Of a stretch of DNA of 32,369 nt, positions 7,975 through 14,827 are shown in pieces (within the stretch, counting starts at the first letter, position 1; every line of letters starts with the position of its first letter). Position numbers and translations under genes: made by a program. The stretch comes from an uncultured Collinsella sp. (GTDB lineage Bacteria > Actinomycetota > Coriobacteriia > Coriobacteriales > Coriobacteriaceae), in contig UREZ01000011.1 of assembly GCA_900547025.1 (NCBI GenBank), forward strand, positions 1 to 32,369. Reading direction: 5' to 3'. The notes below the pieces were generated by a model. It ran no database searches. It worked only from the letters and a program-made list of their open reading frames with translations, and was not told the DNA's origin.

Positions 7975-8985
7975 ATGCCCACACCAGGCAAGCGCCCATC
8001 CATGCGCCAGATTGCCGTCGCGGCCGGCGTATCCGTCGCCACGGTCTCCCACGTCATCAACGGCAGCGGCCGTTTTTCCGAAGACACCCGCAAACGCGTG
8101 GAAGCCGCCCTAAAGGAATACGGCTACGTCACGAACATGGCGGCGAAGAGCCTCCGTATGGCCCAGTCCCGGACCATCGGCATGATCGTGCCGGACATCT
8201 CCAACGACTTCTTTTCCAAGATCGCCCTGCATGTGGAGCGCGAGCTGGCAACCGAGGACTACTCGGTCTTTGTTTGCAACAGCGCCAATGACCCCGCCCG
8301 CGAGCGTGACTACTTCCGCACGCTGGCAAGCAAGCAGGCCGACGGCATCATCTGTATCTCCGGCCTGCGCAGGCTCGACGGCGAGTTCGTCCCCCACGGA
8401 ATCCCCGTGGTCTGCATCGACCGTGCGCCCGAAAACGACCTCGGTTTCCCACACGTGGGCTCCGACAACATCGGCGGTGGCTACATGGCGACCGAGCACC
8501 TCATCGAGCGCGGCTGCAAGGACATCCTGAGCATCTCGAGTTTTACCGCCAACTACCCCGGCAACGAGCGCCAGATGGGCTACGAGCGGGCGCTCGCCGC
8601 GCACGGAATGCCGCTACGCCGCGACTACCAGCTGTTTGTCTCGGGTAAGCAGCCGAGCATCATCGAGTCGGAAGAGCTCGTGACCGACTTCCTCTCCACG
8701 GGCTACCCCGTCGACGGCGTCTTCGCCCATAGCGACCACGCAGCCGTGGGCGCGCTGCGTGCGCTCGTTGCCGCCGGCAAGCGCGTACCCGAAGACGTCC
8801 GTCTCATCGGCTTCGACGATTCCGTTTACGCGCAGCTTCCGACGCCGCAAATCAGCACCATCCGCCGCTTCCCCGAGCGCCTCGCGCACGAGGGATGTCA
8901 GGCCCTGCTCGCCCTGCTGCGCGGCGAAGAGCCCGAGATGGAGACGCTTGTCCCCGTTAAGCTCGTGCAACGCGCGAGCAGCTAG
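7975..8985 (+). CDS. LacI/GalR-family transcriptional regulator
   Basis: A 336-residue repressor of normal family length. The N-terminal HTH (residues ~9-35) reads MRQIAVAAGVSVATVSHVIN, followed by the hinge region (AAKSLRMAQSRTIG). The rest is a periplasmic-binding-protein-like effector domain (IGMIVPDISNDFFSK, GIPVVCIDRAP, GVFAHSDHAAVGALRAL, VRLIGFDDSVYA) that should bind a sugar or sugar phosphate. AGGAGG ends four bases before the ATG at 7975. The gene converges on the rpe-like/rpiB pair, whose promoter carries two LacI-type palindromes related to one in front of this gene. That makes the pentose/hexose-phosphate operon its most likely target. The inducer is unknown. Confidence 0.93.
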   Translation: MPTPGKRPSMRQIAVAAGVSVATVSHVINGSGRFSEDTRKRVEAALKEYGYVTNMAAKSLRMAQSRTIGMIVPDISNDFFSKIALHVERELATEDYSVFVCNSANDPARERDYFRTLASKQADGIICISGLRRLDGEFVPHGIPVVCIDRAPENDLGFPHVGSDNIGGGYMATEHLIERGCKDILSISSFTANYPGNERQMGYERALAAHGMPLRRDYQLFVSGKQPSIIESEELVTDFLSTGYPVDGVFAHSDHAAVGALRALVAAGKRVPEDVRLIGFDDSVYAQLPTPQISTIRRFPERLAHEGCQALLALLRGEEPEMETLVPVKLVQRASS

Positions 8986-9047
8986 ACAGCGGGCAGCGAA
9001 TAGCCGCGTTTTTCTCTCGCATGTGCTCTATCCCACGCGCGACATGC

Positions 9048-9082
9048 AAAAAGCCCGCCACCACACGGGTGACGGGCTTTTC
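9048..9082. terminator. Bidirectional terminator between lacI-family gene and rpiB
   Basis: AAAAGCCCG (9049-9057) pairs with CGGGCTTTT (9073-9081). Runs of A on the left and T on the right let the hairpin act on both converging transcripts. Confidence 0.85.
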
Positions 9083-9084
9083 CG

Positions 9085-9561
9085 CTACCAGCCGCGTGCT
9101 TCCTCCGCACGTACGAGCTGACGAGCCTCGATCTGGCGAATCATATCGATGCGTCGCTGGTGACGGCCGCCCTCGAACTCGCCGGTGAGCCAGGCGTCGA
9201 CAATCATTTTGGCCAGCTCGATGCCTACCACACGAGCACCAAATGCGAGCATGTTGGTGTTGTTGTGCTCGCGCGACAGGCGAGCGGAATACGGCTCAGA
9301 GCAGGTGCAGCAACGGATACCGCGCACCTTGTTGGCGGCAAGCGAGATGCCCACACCCGTACCGCAGATAACGATACCGCGATCAACCTCGCCGGACATG
9401 ACAGCGTCCGCCACGGCCTCACCCGCGATGGGATAGTCAAAGCGCTCGGTGCTGTCCGTACCGAAGTTCACGACTTCGTAGCCGTACTTCTCCTGGATAT
9501 ACGCCGTGATGGCTTCCTTGTACTCGACTGCGACGTGGTCGTTTCCAATACCGATCTTCAA
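9085..9561 (-). CDS. rpiB: Ribose-5-phosphate isomerase B / allose-6-phosphate isomerase family (RpiB/LacAB)
   Basis: An aldose-ketose sugar-phosphate isomerase of 158 residues (usual length ~150). It opens with KIGIGNDHVAVEYKEAI and contains VNFGTDSTERFDYP, the catalytic-cysteine motif VICGTGVGIS and the EPYSARLSREHNNTN region with the phosphate-site Arg/His. RpiB interconverts ribose-5-P and ribulose-5-P, and the same family isomerises allose-6-P to allulose-6-P. The start is a TTG at 9559-9561 with GAAAGGGG six bases upstream; no ATG fits. It lies 72 nt after the rpe-like gene on the same strand and probably shares its transcript. The true substrate may be the rare-sugar phosphate. Confidence 0.93.
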   Translation of the reverse strand: MKIGIGNDHVAVEYKEAITAYIQEKYGYEVVNFGTDSTERFDYPIAGEAVADAVMSGEVDRGIVICGTGVGISLAANKVRGIRCCTCSEPYSARLSREHNNTNMLAFGARVVGIELAKMIVDAWLTGEFEGGRHQRRIDMIRQIEARQLVRAEEARGW

Positions 9562-9633
9562 AAGAGACCCCTTTCCATAAGAACCATTCGCGCATGCCGC
9601 GCGCTCAATCCGTCCTAATTCGCCGTTCCGCTT

Positions 9634-10287
9634 CTAATACACCTCGCCGGCGCGCAAACAGCGCAGACACTCCTCGTAACCAGCGTCCTTGCCAAACAGC
9701 GCACTGGTGCCCAGGATAAATCCGTCCGCGCCAATGGCGGACAGGTCGCGCACGCGCTCGGGCGAGCAGGCGCCGTCGATCATGAGCTTGAAGCCAAAGC
9801 GCTCCTTCAGCGCGGCAAGGCGACGCACCTTGTCGTTCGTGAACTCGATAAAGCTCTGACCGGCAAAACCCGGATTCACCGTCATGACCATCACGTAATC
9901 GCAGAGGTTCAACATCTCCTCGATCTCGGAGATAGAGGTGTCGGGGTTCACGGCGATACCGGCGCTCTTGCCGAGGGACTTAATCGCGGCGAGTGTCTTG
10001 ACCACGTAACGCTCGGACTCCGGATGGATATAGATGATGTCCGCGCCGGCGGAGGCGAAAAGTTCAACCTTGCTGGCAGGATTCTCGACCATAAGGTGCA
10101 CGTCGACGAGCTTGTTGGTGGCAGCTCGCACGGCCTTGATGTCTTCGAGACCCATGGCGAAATTGGGAACGAAACTGCCGTCCATCACGTCGCAATGGAA
10201 GATGTCGATGCCGGCGGCGTCGAGATCCTCGACGGTCGCACGCAGATTGCCGTAGTCGGCGCACATGAGACTGGGGCAGAGCAGCAT
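9634..10287 (-). CDS. Ribulose-phosphate 3-epimerase family protein (Rpe or AlsE-like)
   Basis: A 217-residue TIM-barrel epimerase, full length for the family. It has PSLMCAD at the start, FHCDVMDGSFVPNF (catalytic Asp), VDVHLMVENP (metal His), a second catalytic Asp in LMIDGACS, and a phosphate-binding end. Classical Rpe has M-SVNPGFGGQ and a GSAIF-type phosphate loop. This protein instead has MTVNPGFAGQSF and GTSALF, closer to E. coli AlsE (allulose-6-phosphate 3-epimerase, MTVDPGFAGQPF and GTSGLF) as I recall it. Paired with rpiB, either a pentose-phosphate or an allulose/allose-6-phosphate role fits. AAGGAG lies six bases before the ATG at 10287. Two LacI-type palindromes lie upstream. 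Confidence 0.88.
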   Translation of the reverse strand: MLLCPSLMCADYGNLRATVEDLDAAGIDIFHCDVMDGSFVPNFAMGLEDIKAVRAATNKLVDVHLMVENPASKVELFASAGADIIYIHPESERYVVKTLAAIKSLGKSAGIAVNPDTSISEIEEMLNLCDYVMVMTVNPGFAGQSFIEFTNDKVRRLAALKERFGFKLMIDGACSPERVRDLSAIGADGFILGTSALFGKDAGYEECLRCLRAGEVY

Positions 10288-10329
10288 AGTGAACTCCTTA
10301 TCTGCTCGGTGATTATCTACTCGGTGGTA

Positions 10330-10378
10330 ATTAATCGTTTAACCTTTATCTACAGTCTGGCTGATTAATCGTTTAACC
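10330..10378 (-). promoter_or_regulatory. Paired LacI-type operators in the promoter of the rpe-like/rpiB operon
   Basis: Two copies of ATTAATCGTTTAACC (+ strand 10330-10344 and 10364-10378) are spaced 34 bp start to start. On the transcribed strand each reads GGTTAAACGATTAAT, a near-palindrome around a central CG, the usual LacI/GalR operator layout. A -10-like GATAAT lies about 20 nt downstream of the proximal site, so the site would overlap the -35 region. The distance of about three helical turns suits cooperative binding on one DNA face. Confidence 0.7.
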
Positions 10379-10552
10379 ACGTTGTTAACCTGCAGGCTTT
10401 TCCAGATTCACAACGTTGCCATATTTGCCTATCTAGCTGGTATCATGCAGGAGCCCGCACCACGAAACGCTGTCGTATTCCCTAGGAAGAAATCCCGCTA
10501 CGCGGACAGCAGCAGCCAGGGGCCGCAATCCGCAGACCTGAGCCCGGACCCC

Positions 10553-11296
10553 CTACGCTCCAGGCGTGATCAGGCGCGCGCACTGGGCGATCTTCTCGTC
10601 ATAGGACTCCGCGATAATCGACACACCATCGAACCCAAACGCGCGAACATTCGAGAACTGATGGAACTTCGAGCTGTCGCACAGCACGTACGCCTTATTC
10701 GAATTCTCGCGCACGATGCGCTTCTTCGCCGCCTCAACGTAGGAGGGCGTCATGACGCCGCGGTCCTCGTCAATCGCGTTGGTCCCGATAAACGCCTTAT
10801 CGAAGTACAGATCGCGCAGGATCGATTCGGTCATAGAACCGCAGAACGAGGAGTTCACATAGTTGAACTCGCCACCCACCACGATGAGCTGGGCGCGCGT
10901 CTCGCTCTTAATCAGGCACGCCGAGGCATCCGTCGTGTAAATTGTCACGTCGCGGTCGAGCAGCAGACGCAGCAGCGCCGTGCAGGTGGAACCCGAGTCC
11001 AAGTAGAGCGTGTCCCCGTCCTCAACAAAACGCAAGGCGACTTGGGCAATCTGTTCCTTCTCACTCCCGTGTAGGCCCGAACGCGTCGAGATACTCACCT
11101 CGTGGACAGCTGAGAGGAGCCTCACCGCGCCGCCCGAAAGATGCTCAACCTTGCCAAGCGCCTCCAGCTCCTTGAGGTCGCGGCGTAGCGTCGAAATAGA
11201 GACGCCCGGCAGCTCCTCCTGCAGCTCGGAAATCCTCACGAGGCCCGACTTCTGCAGGCACTCTACAATTCGCTCCTGGCGCTCATACGGGATCAT
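10553..11296 (-). CDS. DeoR-family transcriptional regulator of sugar metabolism
   Basis: A 247-residue DeoR-type repressor. The N-terminal winged HTH (residues ~3-58) reads MIPYERQERIVECLQKSG, then STLRRDLKELEALGKVEHLSGGAV, the usual DeoR signature. The C-terminal DeoRC domain carries the sugar-phosphate-binding motifs DSGSTCTALL, VVGGEFN, FIGTNAI and YVLCDSSKF. The longer frame upstream (to 11419) is rejected: GGAGAGG is spaced eight bases from the ATG at 11296, and the family starts at this Met. It lies downstream of the EIIBC gene on the same strand but across a 259-nt gap, so it probably has its own promoter. GAAAAGTG repeats and a palindrome lie just upstream. Likely target: the isomerase/EIIBC operon. 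Confidence 0.92.
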   Translation of the reverse strand: MIPYERQERIVECLQKSGLVRISELQEELPGVSISTLRRDLKELEALGKVEHLSGGAVRLLSAVHEVSISTRSGLHGSEKEQIAQVALRFVEDGDTLYLDSGSTCTALLRLLLDRDVTIYTTDASACLIKSETRAQLIVVGGEFNYVNSSFCGSMTESILRDLYFDKAFIGTNAIDEDRGVMTPSYVEAAKKRIVRENSNKAYVLCDSSKFHQFSNVRAFGFDGVSIIAESYDEKIAQCARLITPGA

Positions 11297-11340
11297 ATTG
11301 GGAACCTCTCCAAACCGCTCTGCTTCACGCTCGTTCATTT

Positions 11341-11375
11341 CTTTTCGAAAAGTGTAACGCATGCGCAGAAAAGTG
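11341..11375 (-). promoter_or_regulatory. Direct repeats and palindrome upstream of deoR-family gene
   Basis: GAAAAGTG occurs at 11347-11354 and again at 11368-11375, exactly 21 bp (two helical turns) apart. The first copy overlaps the perfect palindrome CTTTTCGAAAAG (11341-11352). DeoR-family proteins commonly bind phased repeats, so an autoregulatory site is plausible. A weak LacI-type match (12 of 16 bases) lies at 11402-11417. Confidence 0.45.
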
Positions 11376-11424
11376 GCCGCCACCTGTTGCGATGACGACC
11401 GCTTTAATCGATTGACCAACCCTC

Positions 11425-11497
11425 TCGTTCACAATTCGAACGAAGGTGAGGCGCCTCACGCAAGGGCGGGGCTCCTCGAGCGAGGATAACGAGCCCC
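11425..11497. repeat. Cluster of inverted repeats between EIIBC gene and deoR-family gene
   Basis: Three dyads follow one another: TCGTTC/GAACGA (11425-11443), the perfect 14-bp palindrome GTGAGGCGCCTCAC (11446-11459) and GGGGCTC/GAGCCCC (11468-11497). None is followed by a clear T run on the - strand. They may end or process the EIIBC transcript or bind a regulator. Confidence 0.4.
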
Positions 11498-11555
11498 AGG
11501 CGAGGCAGCGCGCGTCGAGTGAAATAGCATCCCAGAGGCGGCGCACCTCAAGCTC

Positions 11556-12932
11556 TTAGGCGAGCTGATCCTCCTTGCCGGTGAAGGCGAAGGCAAGAAC
11601 ACCGGCCACGACGGCGGAAATGAGCATGCCGACCATAGCCCAAGCGAAGTTCATGGGGTCGGAACTCACGAAAGCCGGGAACGTAGTGACGGAACCGAAG
11701 GTGAACGCAGTGGTGACGACCTTCATGATACCGAGGAACGCGCCGCCGACGGCACCGCCGATGATCTGCGCAAGCCAGACCTTCTTGTTCTTCACGAGCA
11801 TACCGAACAGCGTGGGCTCGATGATGGCGGACAGGGCGATCGATACGACACCGGTCATCGCGAAGCTCTTGAGCTTCTGGTCGCGGGCCTTGAGGAACAC
11901 GCCGAAGGCGCAGCCGATAACGGCGAAGTTGCAGGCGAAGGTGAAGGGGCAGATGTAGTCGAAGCCGTTCTGAGCGATGTTGTTGATCATGATGGGGTTC
12001 ACGGCCCAGTGGATGCCCATGGACACCAGCACGGACCAGCCGCCGCCAACCAGCACGCCGGCGAACACGGAGCTGCGCTCGATCAGCCAGTTGACCACGA
12101 AGGCGATGGCCTCACCAGCGTAGACGCCCAGGGGACCGATGACGAGCATGGTGAGCGGAACCATAACGATCAGGGAGATGGCGGGCAGCACGACGAGCTT
12201 GAGCATCTCGGAAACGTGCTCATCGAGCCACTTGTACAGGTACGAGTAGACCCAGACAGACAAGATGGCAGGGATAACCGTGGAGTTGTAGTTCATGAGA
12301 ACCACGGGGATGCCGAAGAAGTCCGTCATGGCGCCGTTGCCCGCGTCGCCCATGAGGGCGATGAAGTCCGGGTAGAGCAGGCACGCGCCGAGCAGCGCCG
12401 ACAGGTACGGGCTCGCGCCGAAGCGCTTGCCGGCGGAGAAGCCGAGCAGCACGGGCAGGAAGTAGAACACGCTCATGGCCAGGGTGTACAGGATAGTGTA
12501 GGTACCCGTGCCCTCGGCGATGATGCCGAGCTGGGCGGCAAGGATGACAAAGCCGCGCAGGATACCAGAGCCGGCCATGGCGGGCAACAGCGGGGCAAAG
12601 ATGCCGGAAATCGCGGAGAAGATCTGGCTGATGACGCTCTCGCCCTCGTCCTTGGTAGCAGAGGAGATCTCCACGCCCGAACCCTTGACCAGCGGTTCGA
12701 ACTTCTCGTACAGCTTCGGAACCTCAGTGCCGATGAGAACCTGGTACTGACCGGCCTTGTTCAGCGTGTTCACCACGCCCTCGACTTCCTTGACCGCAGC
12801 GTCGTCGCAAGCAGCGTCGTCCTTGAGATTGAGGCGCAGGCGCGTTGCGCAGTGCGTCATGCCCGAGATGTTCTCGGGACCACCGACGGCGTCCAGAATC
12901 CCCTGAGCCATCGCGTTCCAGTCGCGTTTCAT
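11556..12932 (-). CDS. PTS sugar transporter, EIIBC (glucose/sucrose/beta-glucoside superfamily)
   Basis: A 458-residue permease that imports and phosphorylates a sugar. The N-terminal EIIB domain (residues ~1-85) carries the phospho-cysteine motif GMTHCATRLRLNLKD (C28). The EIIC domain (~105-455) is hydrophobic with many membrane spans (FLPVLLGFSAGKRFGASPYL, VLVSMGIHWAVNPIMINNIA, IIEPTLFGMLVKNKKVWLAQ). There is no fused EIIA and none nearby, so phosphate must come from an EIIA encoded elsewhere. The ribosome binding site GGGGAGGT overlaps the end of the upstream isomerase gene, whose stop is only three bases before this ATG, so the two are translationally coupled. The sugar is not evident from sequence. 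Confidence 0.93.
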   Translation of the reverse strand: MKRDWNAMAQGILDAVGGPENISGMTHCATRLRLNLKDDAACDDAAVKEVEGVVNTLNKAGQYQVLIGTEVPKLYEKFEPLVKGSGVEISSATKDEGESVISQIFSAISGIFAPLLPAMAGSGILRGFVILAAQLGIIAEGTGTYTILYTLAMSVFYFLPVLLGFSAGKRFGASPYLSALLGACLLYPDFIALMGDAGNGAMTDFFGIPVVLMNYNSTVIPAILSVWVYSYLYKWLDEHVSEMLKLVVLPAISLIVMVPLTMLVIGPLGVYAGEAIAFVVNWLIERSSVFAGVLVGGGWSVLVSMGIHWAVNPIMINNIAQNGFDYICPFTFACNFAVIGCAFGVFLKARDQKLKSFAMTGVVSIALSAIIEPTLFGMLVKNKKVWLAQIIGGAVGGAFLGIMKVVTTAFTFGSVTTFPAFVSSDPMNFAWAMVGMLISAVVAGVLAFAFTGKEDQLA

Positions 12933-12935
12933 TGG

Positions 12936-13874
12936 TTACCTCCCCATTGCGCAGAAGAGCTCGCGGACAAGCTCGGCTGCCTTAATCGCGTCGTTTGCAT
13001 CGATAACGGATTGGATCTTCTCCATGCTTACGGTCTCGATGGCGTCGTTGAGCAGATGGATCATCTGGTCGTTCTGTGCAGCCTCGCCGGCAGCGGGCTC
13101 GATGACCGGGAACGTGTCGAAGTAGATTGCGCTGTCGTAACCGTGCTTCTTCACGTAGTAGAGGAACTCGAGGGTCTTCACCGGCGTGGACGTACCAATC
13201 ATAAGGCCATCGTCGAAGCGACCGTTGCCGTCGTTTAGGTGAATGCCGTAGAGCTTGCCCTCGCGGCCGAACAGGTCGGCGGCCATGGCAGGGTTCTCGT
13301 GCTTCATGAGCATGTGGCAGTAATCCAGCGTGACGCCCAGGTTCGGGCGGTCTGCAGCGTTGAGAATCATGCCGGTCATACCCATGGAGTCGATGAACGC
13401 GTACGCGCGCTCCTCGTAGGGTTTGTACTCAATCGAGATCTTGAGGTCGGGCGCGTAGTCGCAAACCTTCTGGAATGCGGCTACGAGCTGGTCGAAGACG
13501 CGAGCGTAGGCGATCTGGAAGCTGTAGTCAAAGCCGTCGTGGCCGAGCCAGATGGTCACCGTGTTGCCACCGGCAGTGCGGCAGTAGTCGCACGCCTCGT
13601 AGCAGAGCTCAAGGGCTTCCGCGGCAAGGGCATCATCGGCATTGCCCAGGTCACCGTTGAGGAAGGCGTTGCGGAAGCGCAGCGCGCAGCCGTTCAGCTG
13701 CAGGTCGTGAGCTGCGAGCTTGGCGGCCATGTCCTCAGCCGTGACACCTGTGCAGTGCTCGGGGTAGTTGAGGTCGACGTGCGTGAGGCCCACGCTCTGG
13801 AACTCCGCGAACACGCGATCAAGATTCTTGTCGCCATCGCGAAAATAGGAGTTGATACGAGTTGCAAGCTTCAT
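12936..13874 (-). CDS. Sugar (phosphate) isomerase/epimerase, xylose-isomerase-like TIM barrel
   Basis: A 312-residue member of the AP-endonuclease-2/xylose-isomerase-like TIM-barrel group, which isomerises or epimerises ketoses using a divalent metal. Candidate metal and catalytic residues are E149 (KISIEYKPYEERA), D184/H187 (VTLDYCHML), H212/D215 (GIHLNDGNG) and D253. The frame extends to 14003, but the ATG at 13874 has AAAGGACG seven bases upstream and begins in the family style (MKLATRINSYF). It is the first gene of a two-gene operon with EIIBC, so it should act on the sugar or sugar phosphate that EIIBC delivers. D-tagatose/allulose 3-epimerases and rhamnose-type isomerases belong to the same fold group; which activity applies is unknown. 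Confidence 0.85.
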   Translation of the reverse strand: MKLATRINSYFRDGDKNLDRVFAEFQSVGLTHVDLNYPEHCTGVTAEDMAAKLAAHDLQLNGCALRFRNAFLNGDLGNADDALAAEALELCYEACDYCRTAGGNTVTIWLGHDGFDYSFQIAYARVFDQLVAAFQKVCDYAPDLKISIEYKPYEERAYAFIDSMGMTGMILNAADRPNLGVTLDYCHMLMKHENPAMAADLFGREGKLYGIHLNDGNGRFDDGLMIGTSTPVKTLEFLYYVKKHGYDSAIYFDTFPVIEPAAGEAAQNDQMIHLLNDAIETVSMEKIQSVIDANDAIKAAELVRELFCAMGR

Positions 13875-14248
13875 GCTTCTACGTCCTTTACCTTCGTCCT
13901 TGATCGTTTCTGCCCGTTCGAGCACCTGATCTATATCCGTAATTCGATAAGGGCCGCCGCCTGCGCGCCGGGGCTTACCCTGTGACATGTAGATTACTGC
14001 CACATAAGTTCATTTTCAATCAGTATTTTTCACTCTTTTTCTCATTGTGTCAGAGTTTTTCACCGTATAAAGCCATCTACCTTGTGGTTTTGCTGTTAAT
14101 CAAGTTTGACCATTCTTGAAATTACCTGATTTTTTCTGAATTAATTTGCCGTTTATCGGTAAAAATCGACCGCTCACGGCTGACGGCGACGCAAGATGGA
14201 AGATACTTGCATGAGGAAAAGCACTGAATTCCCAGCGCCGATTCGAAT
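13875..14248 (-). promoter_or_regulatory. AT-rich promoter region of the isomerase-EIIBC operon with TTTTTCAC repeats
   Basis: This gene-free stretch is clearly more AT-rich than its surroundings. TTTTTCAC occurs at 14026-14033 and 14056-14063, 30 bp apart, with a related CTTTTTCTCAT between them; on the transcribed strand they read GTGAAAAA. They resemble the GAAAAGTG repeats before the deoR-family gene and are candidates for DeoR binding. No -35/-10 pair was chosen with confidence. The rest of this stretch shows no ORF with coding character. Confidence 0.4.
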
Positions 14249-14367
14249 GACGCGATTGGTGACGCGAGCGTCGACGGCCCGAATCTGCCGTCGGCCCCCA
14301 CTAACCAAAAACGGCGCCGCTCACGCGACGCCGTCATATTCCCTGGTGCCCCCCGGGCGGATTCGAA
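14249..14367. repeat. Left copy of tRNA-derived direct repeat flanking the R-M island
   Basis: About 119 nt that match 17355-17472 with roughly 90% identity by hand alignment (about 12 differences including one extra C). It contains a degraded tRNA 3' half (GTCGACGGCCCGAATC), a terminator-like stem (14311-14334) and, at its right end, the reverse complement of a tRNA 3' end up to the T-loop (GGCGGATTCGAA). After that the match stops abruptly, as expected of a recombination or attachment junction. Confidence 0.75.
14311..14334. terminator. Terminator-like stem-loop in left repeat
   Basis: ACGGCGCCGC (14311-14320) pairs with GCGACGCCGT (14325-14334) around a TCAC loop, with one wobble pair. 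It is the counterpart of the stem behind the intact tRNA-Arg at 17417-17440. Confidence 0.5.
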
Positions 14368-14385
14368 AACTCCCCCCGCGGGGAA

Positions 14386-14408
14386 ATTGGTGACGCGGGT
14401 GTCGACGG
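14386..14408. repeat. 23-bp exact direct repeat (possible island end)
   Basis: The 23 bases starting ATTGGTGACGCGGGTGTC are identical to 17361-17383, 2975 bp away, and bracket the ATPase fragment and R-M genes. A diverged third copy starts at 14255. Confidence 0.75.
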
Positions 14409-14590
14409 CGCTGAGCGCTCCGTGTTTTGGTATGTGGATATGGCAGCCATCAACCTTTCTCGGCATGTGAAACTCTAGGCACATATGAGCATACCTGAGC
14501 GACGCAACACATGCGCTCCATCTATCCCAACAAGCTCCAGCGGTACCCGCACTTCCCATTTCGTGTATACAGCAGCTAGATTGGGCAATC
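14409..14590. other. Gene-free stretch between island-end repeat and ATPase fragment
   Basis: About 180 nt with no convincing ORF on either strand, no tRNA and no clear hairpin. The - strand frame crossing it (14122-14592) runs through the repeat and lacks coding character. Confidence 0.4.
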
Positions 14591-14764
14591 ATGTCAGTAT
14601 TCAGACGTACGGCCTACAATAAACTCCTCGATTGGAAAGCGAGCAATGGATCCCGAGCCATCATGCTCGAGGGGGCCCGCCGCGTTGGAAAAAGCACCCT
14701 TGCCCAAGAGTTTGCGCAGTCCAAATACAAATCCCACCTCGTGATCGACGAATCTGTTGCGAGT
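14591..14764 (+). pseudogene. 5' fragment of an AAA ATPase gene (AAA_14/DUF4143 type)
   Basis: The first ~54 codons look like the start of a typical prokaryotic AAA_14 ATPase: FRRTAYNKLLDWKASNGS, Walker A GARRVGKS (residues 28-35) and then a first-strand motif KYKSHLVID. Family members are 400 or more residues. Here the similarity stops at about 14750, where the sequence enters the terminator and 3' end of the oppositely oriented endonuclease gene. The frame stays open to 14923, but only as antisense of that gene. It is best read as a remnant cut by insertion or deletion at the island edge. It is not closely similar to the intact ATPase at 28406-29758. Confidence 0.75.
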
Positions 14765-14765
14765 G

Positions 14766-14801
14766 AAAAAAGAAGACCGGAGACTCAACTGGTCTCCGGC
14801 C
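14766..14801 (-). terminator. Terminator of the endonuclease gene
   Basis: GACCGGAGAC (14775-14784) pairs with GTCTCCGGCC (14792-14801), with one mismatch. On the - strand it is followed by CTTCTTTTTTC, a good T run. It lies 27 nt past the endonuclease stop. Confidence 0.8.
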
Positions 14802-14827
14802 TCATTTCTAAAAAACGTCTCGTGGTT

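Noticed and set aside
7748..8113. 121-codon + strand frame before the lacI-family gene
   Set aside because: It spans the pknB terminator and the lacI promoter and overlaps the lacI-family gene in another frame.
12009..13238. 409-codon + strand frame opposite EIIBC and the isomerase
   Set aside because: Composition is typical of an antisense shadow and it crosses the junction of two well-supported genes.
14122..14592. 156-codon - strand frame at the left island edge
   Set aside because: It runs through the tRNA-derived repeat and a terminator stem, has no ribosome binding site and no coding character.
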